Source: Acidobacteriaceae bacterium
Lineage (GTDB): Bacteria; Acidobacteriota; Terriglobia; Terriglobales; Acidobacteriaceae
Direction: 5' to 3'
Assembly (NCBI GenBank): GCA_025360645.1
Contig: JANYBT010000069.1
Coordinates: 1-38,347 of the forward strand
Length of the DNA: 38,347 bases
Within the stretch, counting starts at the first letter, position 1; each line of letters opens with the position of its first letter. Shown here one piece after another: positions 9,106 through 17,093 of the stretch. Both the position numbers and the translations under genes were made by a program. The notes beneath the pieces were generated by a model, which was given only the letters and a program-made list of their open reading frames with translations, ran no database searches and had not been told where the DNA came from.

Positions 9106-10803
9106 ATGAACAGAAAACTCGCAGCTTTCACCTCTTTGATGTTGTCTCTCATCTTCCTGCAAACCGTCAGCGCCCAGAACAAGGCCGTCGACGCCGAGGG
9201 CCATCCCTGGTGGAAGCACGCGGTATTTTACGAAATCTATCCTCGCAGTTTTGCCGACAGCAACAACAACGGAATCGGCGATCTCAAGGGCATCACGTCC
9301 AAAATGGACTACTTGCAAGGCCTCGGCGTCGATGCCATCTGGATCTCGCCCATGTACCCGTCGCCCCAGGTGGACTTCGGCTATGACGTTTCCGATTACG
9401 AAAACGTGGACCCCATGTACGGCACCCTGCAGGATTTCGATGCGCTGATGAAGGAAGGCAAGCACCACAACGTCAGGGTCATTCTTGACTACGTGATCAA
9501 CCACAGCTCCGACCAGCACAAATGGTTTTTGGATTCGGCGTCCTCGAAGACGTCCGCTCATCGCGACTGGTACATCTGGCGCGATGGCAAAGGCACCGGC
9601 CAACCGCCCAACAACTGGGTCTCCACCTTCGGCGGTCCGGCCTGGAAGTTCGACCCCAAAACCGGTCAGTACTATTACCACTACTTCTACGCCGAACAGC
9701 CCGACCTCAACTGGCGTAACCCGGCGGTTGAGAAAGCCATGTTCGACGTGACTCGCTGGTGGTACAAGCGCGGGGTTTCCGGATTCCGGCTCGACGCGGT
9801 GGACACCATGTTCGAACGGGAGGACCTTCGCGACAATCCCGTGCTTCCTGGAACCAATCAGTTCGGCGACCCCAACACCGACGAGAAGTACAACCATAAA
9901 CTTCCCGAAATGCACGACGCATTACGCCGTCTCCGCTCCGTCGCCGACGAAAGTAATGCGGTCTTGATCGGAGAAACCTGGACCAGCAATATCGCGGAAT
10001 TGAAGGAGTATTACGGCGCACACAACGATGAGTTGCAGATGCCGATGGATTTCATGTTTGCCCGCGTCGACAAGCTGTCGCCCCCGGAGTTCCGCAAGCA
10101 GATCGCGGCCGCGGAAAGCACCGGAGGATGGCCCGTCTACGTCATTAGCAACCACGACATGGTGCGCTCCTACAATCGCTTCGGCGACGGCAAGCATAAT
10201 GATGACATTGCCAAGCTGATGGCCGCCCTCTACCTGACCCTGCGCGGAACCCCCATCATGTATTACGGCGAGGAACTGGGGATGGAGAACAACGACCCCA
10301 AGCGCAAGGAAGACGTGAAGGATCCCATCGGTCAGCGGGGTTGGCCCAAGGAAATCGGCCGTGACGGCGAACGCACTCCCATGCAGTGGAACGATTCTCC
10401 CAACGCCGGGTTCAGCATTAACAAGCCGTGGCTGCCGGTGCCGGCCAGCTATCAAACCCACAACGTCGCCACCGAGTCCAGCGACCCCAACTCGATCCTG
10501 AACTTCTACAAGCAGGTGCTGAAATTACGCCACACCGATCGCGCGCTCGTCGAGGGGAACTACGTGGCGCTCAACCCGGATGATCCCAATGTGATGGCTT
10601 ACCTGCGCAGCTACAAGGATGATGCAGCGTTGATCGTCCTGAACATGTCGTCGTCTCCACAAAAGGTGACCATCGACTTGTCCCAGCAAGGCATGCCAGC
10701 AGCCAACCTGAAGAGTTTGTTGGCTACTCCGCAAGCCACCGCAGCCGGACAGGTGGTTACCCTGCCGCCATTCGGGGTGTTCATCGGAGAGGCGAAAAAA
10801 TAA
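9106..10803 (+). CDS. Exported GH13 alpha-glucosidase
   Basis: This 565-residue enzyme of the alpha-amylase superfamily has a Sec signal peptide (residues 1-24, TVSAQ). The GH13 regions are intact: region I DYVINHSS (about 128-135), region V QPDLN (198-202), region II GFRLD with nucleophile D230, region III IGETW with acid/base E290, and region IV ISNHD with D351. The start YEIYPRSFADSNNNGIGDL and the RTPMQW segment place it with oligo-1,6-glucosidases, alpha-glucosidases and trehalose- or sucrose-active relatives rather than endo-amylases. It hydrolyses short alpha-glucosides, probably in the periplasm; linkage specificity is not resolved. It probably shares a transcript with the glycosidase upstream and is separated from the convergent transporter gene by a hairpin at 10812-10840. 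Confidence 0.9.
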   Translation: MNRKLAAFTSLMLSLIFLQTVSAQNKAVDAEGHPWWKHAVFYEIYPRSFADSNNNGIGDLKGITSKMDYLQGLGVDAIWISPMYPSPQVDFGYDVSDYENVDPMYGTLQDFDALMKEGKHHNVRVILDYVINHSSDQHKWFLDSASSKTSAHRDWYIWRDGKGTGQPPNNWVSTFGGPAWKFDPKTGQYYYHYFYAEQPDLNWRNPAVEKAMFDVTRWWYKRGVSGFRLDAVDTMFEREDLRDNPVLPGTNQFGDPNTDEKYNHKLPEMHDALRRLRSVADESNAVLIGETWTSNIAELKEYYGAHNDELQMPMDFMFARVDKLSPPEFRKQIAAAESTGGWPVYVISNHDMVRSYNRFGDGKHNDDIAKLMAALYLTLRGTPIMYYGEELGMENNDPKRKEDVKDPIGQRGWPKEIGRDGERTPMQWNDSPNAGFSINKPWLPVPASYQTHNVATESSDPNSILNFYKQVLKLRHTDRALVEGNYVALNPDDPNVMAYLRSYKDDAALIVLNMSSSPQKVTIDLSQQGMPAANLKSLLATPQATAAGQVVTLPPFGVFIGEAKK

Positions 10804-10811
10804 AAACCGAT

Positions 10812-10840
10812 TGCGCGTGCGGCCTCGCGCCGCACGCGCA
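10812..10840 (-). terminator. Strong hairpin terminator between convergent genes
   Basis: TGCGCGTGCGGC (10812-10823) and GCCGCACGCGCA (10829-10840) form a perfect 12-bp stem with a 5-base loop. Read on the minus strand it is followed, after a few bases, by a T-rich run, so it best fits termination of the MFS gene. As a stem alone it may also stop transcripts from the GH13 gene. Confidence 0.75.
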
Positions 10841-10844
10841 CTGC

Positions 10845-12176
10845 TCATGCCAGGTGAAGTTTCTTCTGCATGTCTTCCAGCGAAATTCCCTTGGTTTCCG
10901 GATAGATGAACAACACCACGAAGAATTGCAACACCATCATGCTGGCAAAAAACACAAACGGAATGGATCGCGACCATGCCGCTAATGCCGGGAAAATTCC
11001 CGAGATCAGCGCATTCATCACCCAGTGCGTCAGGCTGCCCAGGCTCTGACCCTTGGCGCGCACCCGATTGGGAAACACTTCGCTGATGTATACCCAAATC
11101 ACCGCGCCTTGCGAGAACGCGAAGAATGCAATGTACGCCATCAAAAGGAACAGCAGCAGTTCAAAGTGCTTTCCGGTTGAGAAAATAAACGCCACGCCCC
11201 CCAGGCACGCCGCCGTCCCCACCGAGCCAATCAACAGCAGCTTCTTCCGGCCCACTTTGTCGATCACCGACATCGCCAGCATGGTAAACACCAGGTTGGT
11301 CAAACCAACGTACACCGCCTGCAGATCGCTGGAAACTTTGTTGAAGCCGGCATGGGCAAAAATATCGTTCAGGTAGTACAGGATCGCGTTGATTCCGGCG
11401 AGCTGGTTAAATGCCCCAATGCTGACCGCGAGAAAAATGGGGAACATGTACTTCATTGAAAAAAGAGGCTCGTCGGCATGGCCGTGGTCGGCATCAATCG
11501 ACGCCACGATGTCCTGCAAGTCGTTTTCGTAGTTCTCATCGCCCGTCAGTCGCAGCACCTCTCTGGCTTCCGCCACCCGGCGCTTCTTCACCAGCCAACG
11601 CGGGCTGCGGGGAATCGTGAACAGCATCAGGAAAAAAAGCGCTGCGGGAATCGCGGAGATTCCTAGCTTCCACCTCCACTCGTGGTCAATGCCAAAGTGC
11701 TGCAGGCCCACCAGATAATTGCTGAGGTACGCCAGCAAAATACCCGCCACCACGTTGAATTGGAAAAAGCCGACCATCCGGCCGCGCCATTTGGCGGGCG
11801 CGATTTCTGCGATGTACATCGGACCCAGCACCGACGACCCTCCAATCCCCAGTCCACCCAGAAAGCGGAACACCACCAGCGCATTCCAATCCCAGGCAAA
11901 CGCACAACCCACCGCGGAGATAAAGTACAGCACCGCCATCACCCGCAGGCTGTCGCGCCGTCCCCATTTGTCGCCCGGAATGCCAGCCAGCATCGCACCC
12001 ATGATGGTGCCCCAGAGCGCGGCCGCGACCGTCCATCCCAACAGGCCGGGGGTTAGGTGGTACACCTGGCTCAAGTTGCTGGTTGTCCCCGCAATCACCG
12101 CAGTGTCGAAACCAAAAAGCAAGCCGCCCAAGGCCGCAACCACTGTGCTTTTCAGTAGAAACATATTAAGTTTCAT
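10845..12176 (-). CDS. Sugar-porter family MFS transporter
   Basis: This 443-residue inner-membrane protein with about 12 transmembrane helices belongs to the sugar porter family. Its signatures include GGLLFGFDTAVIAG in helix 1, GDKWGRR (68-74) in the loop after helix 2, RFLGGLGIGGSSVLGPMYIAEIAPAKWRGR after helix 4 (shown here as one segment of residues about 108-137), PRSPRWL in the central loop, NAILYYLNDIF in helix 7 and PETKG near the C-terminus. Family members are mainly sugar-proton symporters for monosaccharides or small oligosaccharides. The gene is divergent from the regulator at 12394, which is followed by GH32, so fructose, sucrose or glucose are plausible substrates by context. 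GGGGA lies 9 bases before the ATG at 12176. Confidence 0.9.
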   Translation of the reverse strand: MKLNMFLLKSTVVAALGGLLFGFDTAVIAGTTSNLSQVYHLTPGLLGWTVAAALWGTIMGAMLAGIPGDKWGRRDSLRVMAVLYFISAVGCAFAWDWNALVVFRFLGGLGIGGSSVLGPMYIAEIAPAKWRGRMVGFFQFNVVAGILLAYLSNYLVGLQHFGIDHEWRWKLGISAIPAALFFLMLFTIPRSPRWLVKKRRVAEAREVLRLTGDENYENDLQDIVASIDADHGHADEPLFSMKYMFPIFLAVSIGAFNQLAGINAILYYLNDIFAHAGFNKVSSDLQAVYVGLTNLVFTMLAMSVIDKVGRKKLLLIGSVGTAACLGGVAFIFSTGKHFELLLFLLMAYIAFFAFSQGAVIWVYISEVFPNRVRAKGQSLGSLTHWVMNALISGIFPALAAWSRSIPFVFFASMMVLQFFVVLFIYPETKGISLEDMQKKLHLA

Positions 12177-12205
12177 ATTGAGTGGTCCCCACGATGCCTA
12201 TTAGG

Positions 12206-12233
12206 TATATACTGCTGGAGCCGTTTTGTGAAG
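12206..12233 (-). promoter_or_regulatory. Possible promoter of the MFS gene
   Basis: On the minus strand a CTTCAC element (12233-12228) and a TATATA element (12211-12206) are separated by 16 bases and lie about 30-57 bases before the MFS start. The -35 match is poor, so this is tentative. The palindrome at 12234-12246 directly abuts the -35 element. Confidence 0.3.
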
Positions 12234-12246
12234 GTGGACAGTCCAC
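12234..12246. promoter_or_regulatory. Palindrome GTGGAC-A-GTCCAC, candidate operator for the MFS gene
   Basis: A perfect 6-bp inverted repeat with a single central base lies 58 bp upstream of the MFS start, next to its tentative promoter. Its size and symmetry suit a dimeric DNA-binding regulator. It differs in sequence from the palindrome at 12339-12360, so the two need not bind the same protein. Confidence 0.4.
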
Positions 12247-12338
12247 TTCTATCGACTTGCCATAAATATTATTGGACCTTCCGCAAGGGGCAGACGCAGT
12301 CGAGGGTATTGATAGCGCATGGGGTCCCTCGATTGAGT

Positions 12339-12360
12339 TCAAGTTGTCATGACAGCTTGA
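12339..12360. promoter_or_regulatory. 22-bp palindrome, candidate operator of the GntR-LacI regulator
   Basis: A TGTCATGACA core (12345-12354) is flanked by TCAAG and CTTGA arms (12339-12343 and 12356-12360). Ten of eleven base pairs match; only 12344/12355 is mismatched. It lies 33 bp upstream of the regulator start in the region shared with the divergent MFS gene. This position and symmetry fit an autoregulatory operator of a GntR-type winged-helix dimer. Confidence 0.55.
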
Positions 12361-12382
12361 CCCACTTGCAGCAGTGATAAAT

Positions 12383-12388
12383 GGGGAG
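12383..12388 (+). promoter_or_regulatory. Ribosome-binding site of the regulator gene
   Basis: GGGGAG is 5 bases before the TTG at 12394 but overlaps the in-frame GTG at 12388. This favours the TTG as the start. Confidence 0.5.
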
Positions 12389-12393
12389 TGAAC

Positions 12394-13512
12394 TTGAGCA
12401 ACAACGTCAAGCCGAAGTACCAGAAGATCGTCTATGAGTTGCAAAAGTCCATCGCCTCCGGTGAGCACAAAGAGGGCGAGCGGCTGCCCAGCGAAGCCGA
12501 TCTGGTGGAGAGTTACTCCACCTCCCGGCTCACCGTGCAGCGCGCCCTGAAGGAGTTGCAACACCTCGGTCTCATCGAACGCCGTGCCGGGTCGGGCACC
12601 TTTGTGCGCCGTATGGACCACACCAAGGGCCACTCCTTCGGACTGCTCATTCCTGGTTTGGGCGAGACCGAAATCTTCGAACCAATCTGCCAGGCCATGG
12701 CCTGCGCCGGTCGTGTCGGAGGCCATGCTCTGCTCTGGGGAGACACTACTCAAACCACCGGCAACAGAGAACAGCAGACCAAAGAACTCTGCGAATATTA
12801 CATTTCCCAAGCCGTGTCTGGCATCTTCTTCGCTCCCGTCGAATTGATGCCCAACAGCGACGAAATCAATCGCTGGGTCATCAACGCCCTGGAAAAGGCC
12901 CGCATCCCCGTGGTCTTGCTCGATCGTTGCTTTTCTCCTTACCCCCAGCGCAGCCGTTACGACCTGGTGGGCATAGACAATCGTCGCGCCGGATTCATTG
13001 TGACCGATCACTTGCTGCGCCACGGCTGCGAGCGTTTGGTTTTTCTCGCCGTGCCCTATTCCGCTCCCACTGTGGACGCCAGAATCGCCGGTTTCCGCGA
13101 AGCCCTCGAAACCTTTAGCATCTCTGCGGGCAAAGATTGGATCCATATCGGCGAACCCGATGATGCCGTAGCCGTCCGCAAGACCCTCGACACCATCCGA
13201 CCCGACGGTTTTATTTGCGCCAATGACATGACCGCCGCCCGCCTGATGCGAACCCTCGAACAACTCGAAGTGCCCGTCCCCGACCAAATACGAATCGCGG
13301 GTTTTGACGACGTAAAGTATGCGGGCCTGCTGGGCGTGCCTTTGACTACAGTGCACCAACCGTGCCGCGAAATCGGAGAGGTCGCCCTCTCCACCATGCT
13401 TGATCGCATGGCTCACCCCTCTCTTCCCGCGCGCGATGTTTTGCTTTCCTGCAGCCTCGTCGCTCGACGCTCCTGTGGCAGCCACACCTGCCATAAATTC
13501 GAGACATCATGA
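12394..13512 (+). CDS. Transcriptional regulator: GntR-type winged helix fused to LacI-type sugar-binding domain
   Basis: This 372-residue regulator begins at a TTG at 12394 (a GTG at 12388 is the alternative). Residues about 5-75 are a GntR winged helix-turn-helix, with KYQKIVYELQKSIASGE, then LPSEADLVESYSTSRLTVQRAL and a wing ending RRAGSGTFV. Residues about 80-350 are a LacI/periplasmic-binding-protein effector domain, with GIFFAPVE, VVLLDR, VGIDNRRAGFIVTDHLL, DGFICANDMTAARLM, IRIAGFDDV and LTTVHQP. The same architecture is known in Bacillus AraR, which releases DNA when it binds its sugar. By context it should sense a sugar linked to GH32 or the MFS porter, perhaps fructose or sucrose. 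Its stop overlaps the GH32 start (ATGA), so the two are translationally coupled. Confidence 0.88.
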   Translation: MSNNVKPKYQKIVYELQKSIASGEHKEGERLPSEADLVESYSTSRLTVQRALKELQHLGLIERRAGSGTFVRRMDHTKGHSFGLLIPGLGETEIFEPICQAMACAGRVGGHALLWGDTTQTTGNREQQTKELCEYYISQAVSGIFFAPVELMPNSDEINRWVINALEKARIPVVLLDRCFSPYPQRSRYDLVGIDNRRAGFIVTDHLLRHGCERLVFLAVPYSAPTVDARIAGFREALETFSISAGKDWIHIGEPDDAVAVRKTLDTIRPDGFICANDMTAARLMRTLEQLEVPVPDQIRIAGFDDVKYAGLLGVPLTTVHQPCREIGEVALSTMLDRMAHPSLPARDVLLSCSLVARRSCGSHTCHKFETS

Positions 13513-15053
13513 ATTCAATTTCACGCCGTTCTTTTCTGCTCGGTGTTGGCGCGGCCGCTTCTGCCGGCCTGCTCGTCTCTCGAAGCCCGCTGCTGGCCGC
13601 CGCCGAACCAGCCGGTCTCGCTTCCCGTCTCGCCGCTGACCCCCTGCGTCCGCAATTCCACCTGCTTCCCGCCGCCAACTGGATGAACGACCCCAACGGC
13701 CCCATTTTTCTCAACGGCGTGTATCACATGTTTTTCCAGTACAACCCCAACGCTTCGGTGTGGGGCGACATGCATTGGGCGCACGCCACCAGCGCTGACA
13801 TGGTCCATTGGAAGCACCAACTAATAGCCATCGCGCCCACTCCCGGCGGCTACGATCAAGACGGCGTTTTCAGTGGCTGCATCGTGATGGATGGCTTGCT
13901 GCCGACCGCCATCTACACTGGCGTCCGCACCACCGCCAACCAAGCGGATGCCACGTTGCTCGATGGCGTCCACGTTTTTCAGGAAACTCAGGGACTCGCG
14001 ATTTCTCGTGACAACCTGCAAACCTGGCAGAAAACTGCCGCCCCCATCATCGAGCGGCCTCCCGCTGGCATGGCCATCACCGGATTTCGCGACCCCTGCG
14101 TGTGGCGAGAGGGCAACAACTGGATGTTAGCTCTGGGCTCCGGCGTCCCCAAAAAAGGCGGCGCAATTTTGCTCTATCGCTCCCCTGACTTGCACCACTG
14201 GACTTATTTGCATCCCCTGTTGGAAGGCGCCTCCAAGGGTAGCGACGCCATCAATCCAGTCGATGCCGGCGACATGTGGGAATGCCCGGACTTCTTTCCC
14301 CTCGGCGATCGCCACGTCCTGCTGATTTCGACCATGGGCAAGGTGTTCTGGAAATCGGGCAAGTACGCAGCCGGCCGCTTCACCTCCGAGCGGGAAGGTA
14401 TGGTGGATTTCGGTTCGTATTACGCGGCCCGGACCATGCTCGACCGCAACCGCAACCGCATCCTATGGGGCTGGATTCCCGAAACGCGTCCTGAAGCTGA
14501 ACACCGCGCTGCCGGCTGGGCGTGCGCCATGAGCCTGCCCCGAGTGCTCACCCTCAGCCCCGAGGGCGACCTCCGGATGGAAGTCGCTGGCGAGGTGGAT
14601 GCCCTGCGCGGAAGTCACACCCGCCTCGACTCGGCCATGAGCGCGGTGGCCCGGCAAAAAACTTTGGCCGCGCTGCGCATCCGCGATCTCTCCGCCGAAC
14701 TCCAATTGGAATTCATGCCCGAGCCTGGCCGCGAGTTTGCTTTCGAGCTACGCGGCGAAAATGACGAACCCTTCGCCTCGATGGCTTACAACCCCGCCAA
14801 CTCAGGCCGCGAGCTGCGCATCAACAAGACTTTCGCCGCGCTTCCCGTCGCCGCCGGAAAGCCGGTGCATCTGCGCTTGTTCCTCGACGGTTCGGTTCTC
14901 GAGTTGTTCGCCAACTCGCAATCCTCAATCACTGAGCGTGTCTACACAGTGCCCAAATCCGCGCTCAAGATTTTGTTGCCAAACCCGGCCCACCTGAAAT
15001 CCCTGGACTGCTGGCAGATTCGGCCCATCTCCAAAGATCGTCTGACCACTTGA
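13509..15053 (+). CDS. Tat-exported GH32 beta-fructosidase (levanase/invertase family)
   Basis: This 514-residue glycoside hydrolase family 32 enzyme carries a twin-arginine signal, SRRSFLLG, with a hydrophobic segment up to LLAAA (residues 5-32). The active-site signatures are complete: WMNDPNG with nucleophile D61, the transition-state stabiliser motif RDP (194-196) and the acid/base motif EC (258-259). FSGC and a C-terminal beta-sandwich ending in DGSVLELFAN also match the family. GH32 enzymes release fructose from sucrose, inulin or levan; the fine specificity is not readable. The ATG overlaps the regulator stop by 4 bp. The next gene begins 13 bp after the stop, so a three-gene operon is likely. 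Confidence 0.92.
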   Translation: MNSISRRSFLLGVGAAASAGLLVSRSPLLAAAEPAGLASRLAADPLRPQFHLLPAANWMNDPNGPIFLNGVYHMFFQYNPNASVWGDMHWAHATSADMVHWKHQLIAIAPTPGGYDQDGVFSGCIVMDGLLPTAIYTGVRTTANQADATLLDGVHVFQETQGLAISRDNLQTWQKTAAPIIERPPAGMAITGFRDPCVWREGNNWMLALGSGVPKKGGAILLYRSPDLHHWTYLHPLLEGASKGSDAINPVDAGDMWECPDFFPLGDRHVLLISTMGKVFWKSGKYAAGRFTSEREGMVDFGSYYAARTMLDRNRNRILWGWIPETRPEAEHRAAGWACAMSLPRVLTLSPEGDLRMEVAGEVDALRGSHTRLDSAMSAVARQKTLAALRIRDLSAELQLEFMPEPGREFAFELRGENDEPFASMAYNPANSGRELRINKTFAALPVAAGKPVHLRLFLDGSVLELFANSQSSITERVYTVPKSALKILLPNPAHLKSLDCWQIRPISKDRLTT

Positions 15054-15066
15054 CCTCCGCATCCCG

Positions 15067-16062
15067 ATGCGACATCTCGCGATCAAACTAAGCTTCGCTC
15101 TGCTCCTACTGGTGGTGATTGCGCTCACCCTCTGGGGTGCCGCAGCGTTGTATTTTGACCTTCCATCCACCGCCTGGCAACTGCCGTCTGCGGTTGCCTA
15201 TGTGCTGCTCGCGATGGGAATTCTGCTGCGGCCGAAAGCGACTGTCACTGGACTCACTCTGTGGACTATCCCGTTTCTCTGCGTGCTGGTCTGGTGGCTC
15301 TCACTCAAGCCTTCCAACTACCGATCCTGGCAACCCGACGTCGCCGAGGTCGCATCGGCCGAGATCCAGGGGGACGCGGTGACCATCCACAATCTCCGCA
15401 ATTGCGACTACCGGACCGAAGCGGACTACACTCCGCGCTGGGAGAACCGCACCGTCCATCTCTCTAAGCTTCGCAACCTGGATCTGTTCATCACCTATTG
15501 GGGCTCGCCCTGGATTGCGCATCCTATCGTCAGTTTTGATTTCGGCGACGAGGGCCACGTCGCCATTTCCATCGAAACTCGCAAGGAAATCGGCGAGACC
15601 TATTCTGCACTGCGCGGCTTCTTCCGCGCCTATGAGTTGATCTACATCCTGAGCGACGAGCGCGACGTGGTTCGCCTGCGCACCAACTATCGCCTGCACG
15701 AGGAAGTCTACATCTACCGCACTCGCGCTTCAGCGGAAATCTCTCGCACCATCTTTCTGGATTATTTACGGCGGACCAACCACTTGCGCGAACATCCTGA
15801 GTGGTACAACGCATTGACCAACAATTGCACCAACAACATCAGCGCCACCGCAGCCGACGCCGAAGGGCGCGCGCATCCCGTAGATTGGCGCATCCTGCTC
15901 AACGGCAAAGCCGACAAAATGCTCTACCAACAGGGAGACCTCGCCGGGGACCTTCCCTTCCCCGAACTCAAGCGCCAGGCTCACATCAATTCCGTTGCCC
16001 ACACCGCCAACCAAGCTCCCGACTTCTCCCAGATCATTCGCCGGAGCCGCGCCGGGTTCTGA
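15067..16062 (+). CDS. DUF4105 (Lnb N-terminal-like) membrane protein
   Basis: This 331-residue protein has three likely transmembrane segments at the N-terminus (about 7-30, 36-54 and 58-80), followed by a soluble domain presumed periplasmic. The soluble part matches DUF4105: HNLRNCDYRTEADYTPRWE, LFITYWGSPWIAHPIVSFDF, then GHVAISIETRKE and a late NNCTNNI. The conserved His and Cys are reminiscent of a cysteine-hydrolase (NlpC/P60-like) site, but no activity is established that I can cite. Such proteins are often annotated as related to the N-terminus of secreted lacto-N-biosidase. It begins 13 bp after GH32 and probably rides on that transcript. No clear Shine-Dalgarno is seen. Confidence 0.8.
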   Translation: MRHLAIKLSFALLLLVVIALTLWGAAALYFDLPSTAWQLPSAVAYVLLAMGILLRPKATVTGLTLWTIPFLCVLVWWLSLKPSNYRSWQPDVAEVASAEIQGDAVTIHNLRNCDYRTEADYTPRWENRTVHLSKLRNLDLFITYWGSPWIAHPIVSFDFGDEGHVAISIETRKEIGETYSALRGFFRAYELIYILSDERDVVRLRTNYRLHEEVYIYRTRASAEISRTIFLDYLRRTNHLREHPEWYNALTNNCTNNISATAADAEGRAHPVDWRILLNGKADKMLYQQGDLAGDLPFPELKRQAHINSVAHTANQAPDFSQIIRRSRAGF

Positions 16063-16070
16063 TCCTACGA

Positions 16071-17093
16071 CTATGGAGCAGCAGGCTGTGCTGGCGGAGT
16101 AGCCTGCGGTGGATTCGCGGGCTGCAGCGGCGCCATCAGCAAGTCCTTACGCGGAAACGGCATCAGCAGCTCAAAGGGAAAGCTCACCAGAAATGCATAC
16201 CCTTTCAGGTTCGTCACTGCCAGTTCGTTCAGGGGCTCGCAGATGTAATGACCCGGAGGCACGCCCGGCAAGTCTGGCGAATAGACGTTGATCTCCGCGC
16301 GCACCGGCTGCAGCCGGCTGAATCGCCATGCAATGTGGTAATGCATGTACATCAGGTTCCCCACGAATTGCGTGACTTGCGGCTGAGCTAGCAGGAATTT
16401 CCATTTGTCCAGCTCCATATCGTGGGGCGGCTCCTGCACCGCTCCCACCGGCGTGAACGTCGCGTCTAAAATCGGGCTGCCGCTGAACAGCGAACGAATC
16501 GAATACGATGTCTCCGTGGTCGTCATCCGGCTCAGTCGCTTCTGATAGCCAACCAGCCACCCCAGAACCGTGGGATAGATGCGGTTCAAATACAAGCGTG
16601 GAAGATACGCGAATGGCCCCGTGTATCCCGACTCTTGCCCTGCCAACTGCACCCGGGGAATGTTCACTGCGAATTCCTGGTAGTTGACCCCCGGCCACGG
16701 ACACCACCCGGGACGCAAGTTTTCCGTCAGTCCAAAAACGTAAGCCACCGCATGATTGCCTTCATGGTTGATCATCGATGGCTGCAATTCAATTTCCGGC
16801 GGCAAACATTTTCGGACCCATTCCGCCGGCGCATACGCCACCACGATCGCCACCAGGTATTGTCCGCACGGGTCCCCCAGGCAGGGCTTCACCGTGATGT
16901 CGAATTGCGACTCGGGCAGAGGCCAGGAATCGTGACGATAGCTTTGCCAGCTATGGAACCAGTCCACTCTCCGGTCCCGTCCCGTGACCACGTCGAACAC
17001 GTGAGCGAAGAAGCCCAGCACCGCGGAAATCACCGAAATCACCCAGTGATACCAGCGTTGATCCAGCAGCCACTTCAGAAACCTGCACTTCAT
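16071..17093 (-). CDS. Acetoacetate-decarboxylase-superfamily-like protein with N-terminal hydrophobic anchor
   Basis: I start this 340-residue protein at the ATG at 17093, which overlaps the kinase stop by 4 bp; longer readings would lie inside the kinase gene. Residues about 15-36 (WYHWVISVISAVLGFFAHVF) are hydrophobic and may anchor it or insert into the membrane. The rest resembles the acetoacetate decarboxylase superfamily: YQEFAVNIP (138-146) fits the family Y-x-E strand, and GYQKRLSRM has a lysine (K185) where the family has its Schiff-base lysine in G-F-P-K-K. The C-terminus is a proline- and alanine-rich tail. Members may decarboxylate or condense or dehydrate keto substrates. The substrate is unknown; the family call rests on short motifs only. 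Confidence 0.5.
   Translation of the reverse strand: MKCRFLKWLLDQRWYHWVISVISAVLGFFAHVFDVVTGRDRRVDWFHSWQSYRHDSWPLPESQFDITVKPCLGDPCGQYLVAIVVAYAPAEWVRKCLPPEIELQPSMINHEGNHAVAYVFGLTENLRPGWCPWPGVNYQEFAVNIPRVQLAGQESGYTGPFAYLPRLYLNRIYPTVLGWLVGYQKRLSRMTTTETSYSIRSLFSGSPILDATFTPVGAVQEPPHDMELDKWKFLLAQPQVTQFVGNLMYMHYHIAWRFSRLQPVRAEINVYSPDLPGVPPGHYICEPLNELAVTNLKGYAFLVSFPFELLMPFPRKDLLMAPLQPANPPQATPPAQPAAP

Noticed and set aside
12166-13494. 442-codon minus-strand reading opposite the regulator
   Set aside because: It is antisense to a gene with clear GntR and LacI domains, and its product has no recognisable motif.
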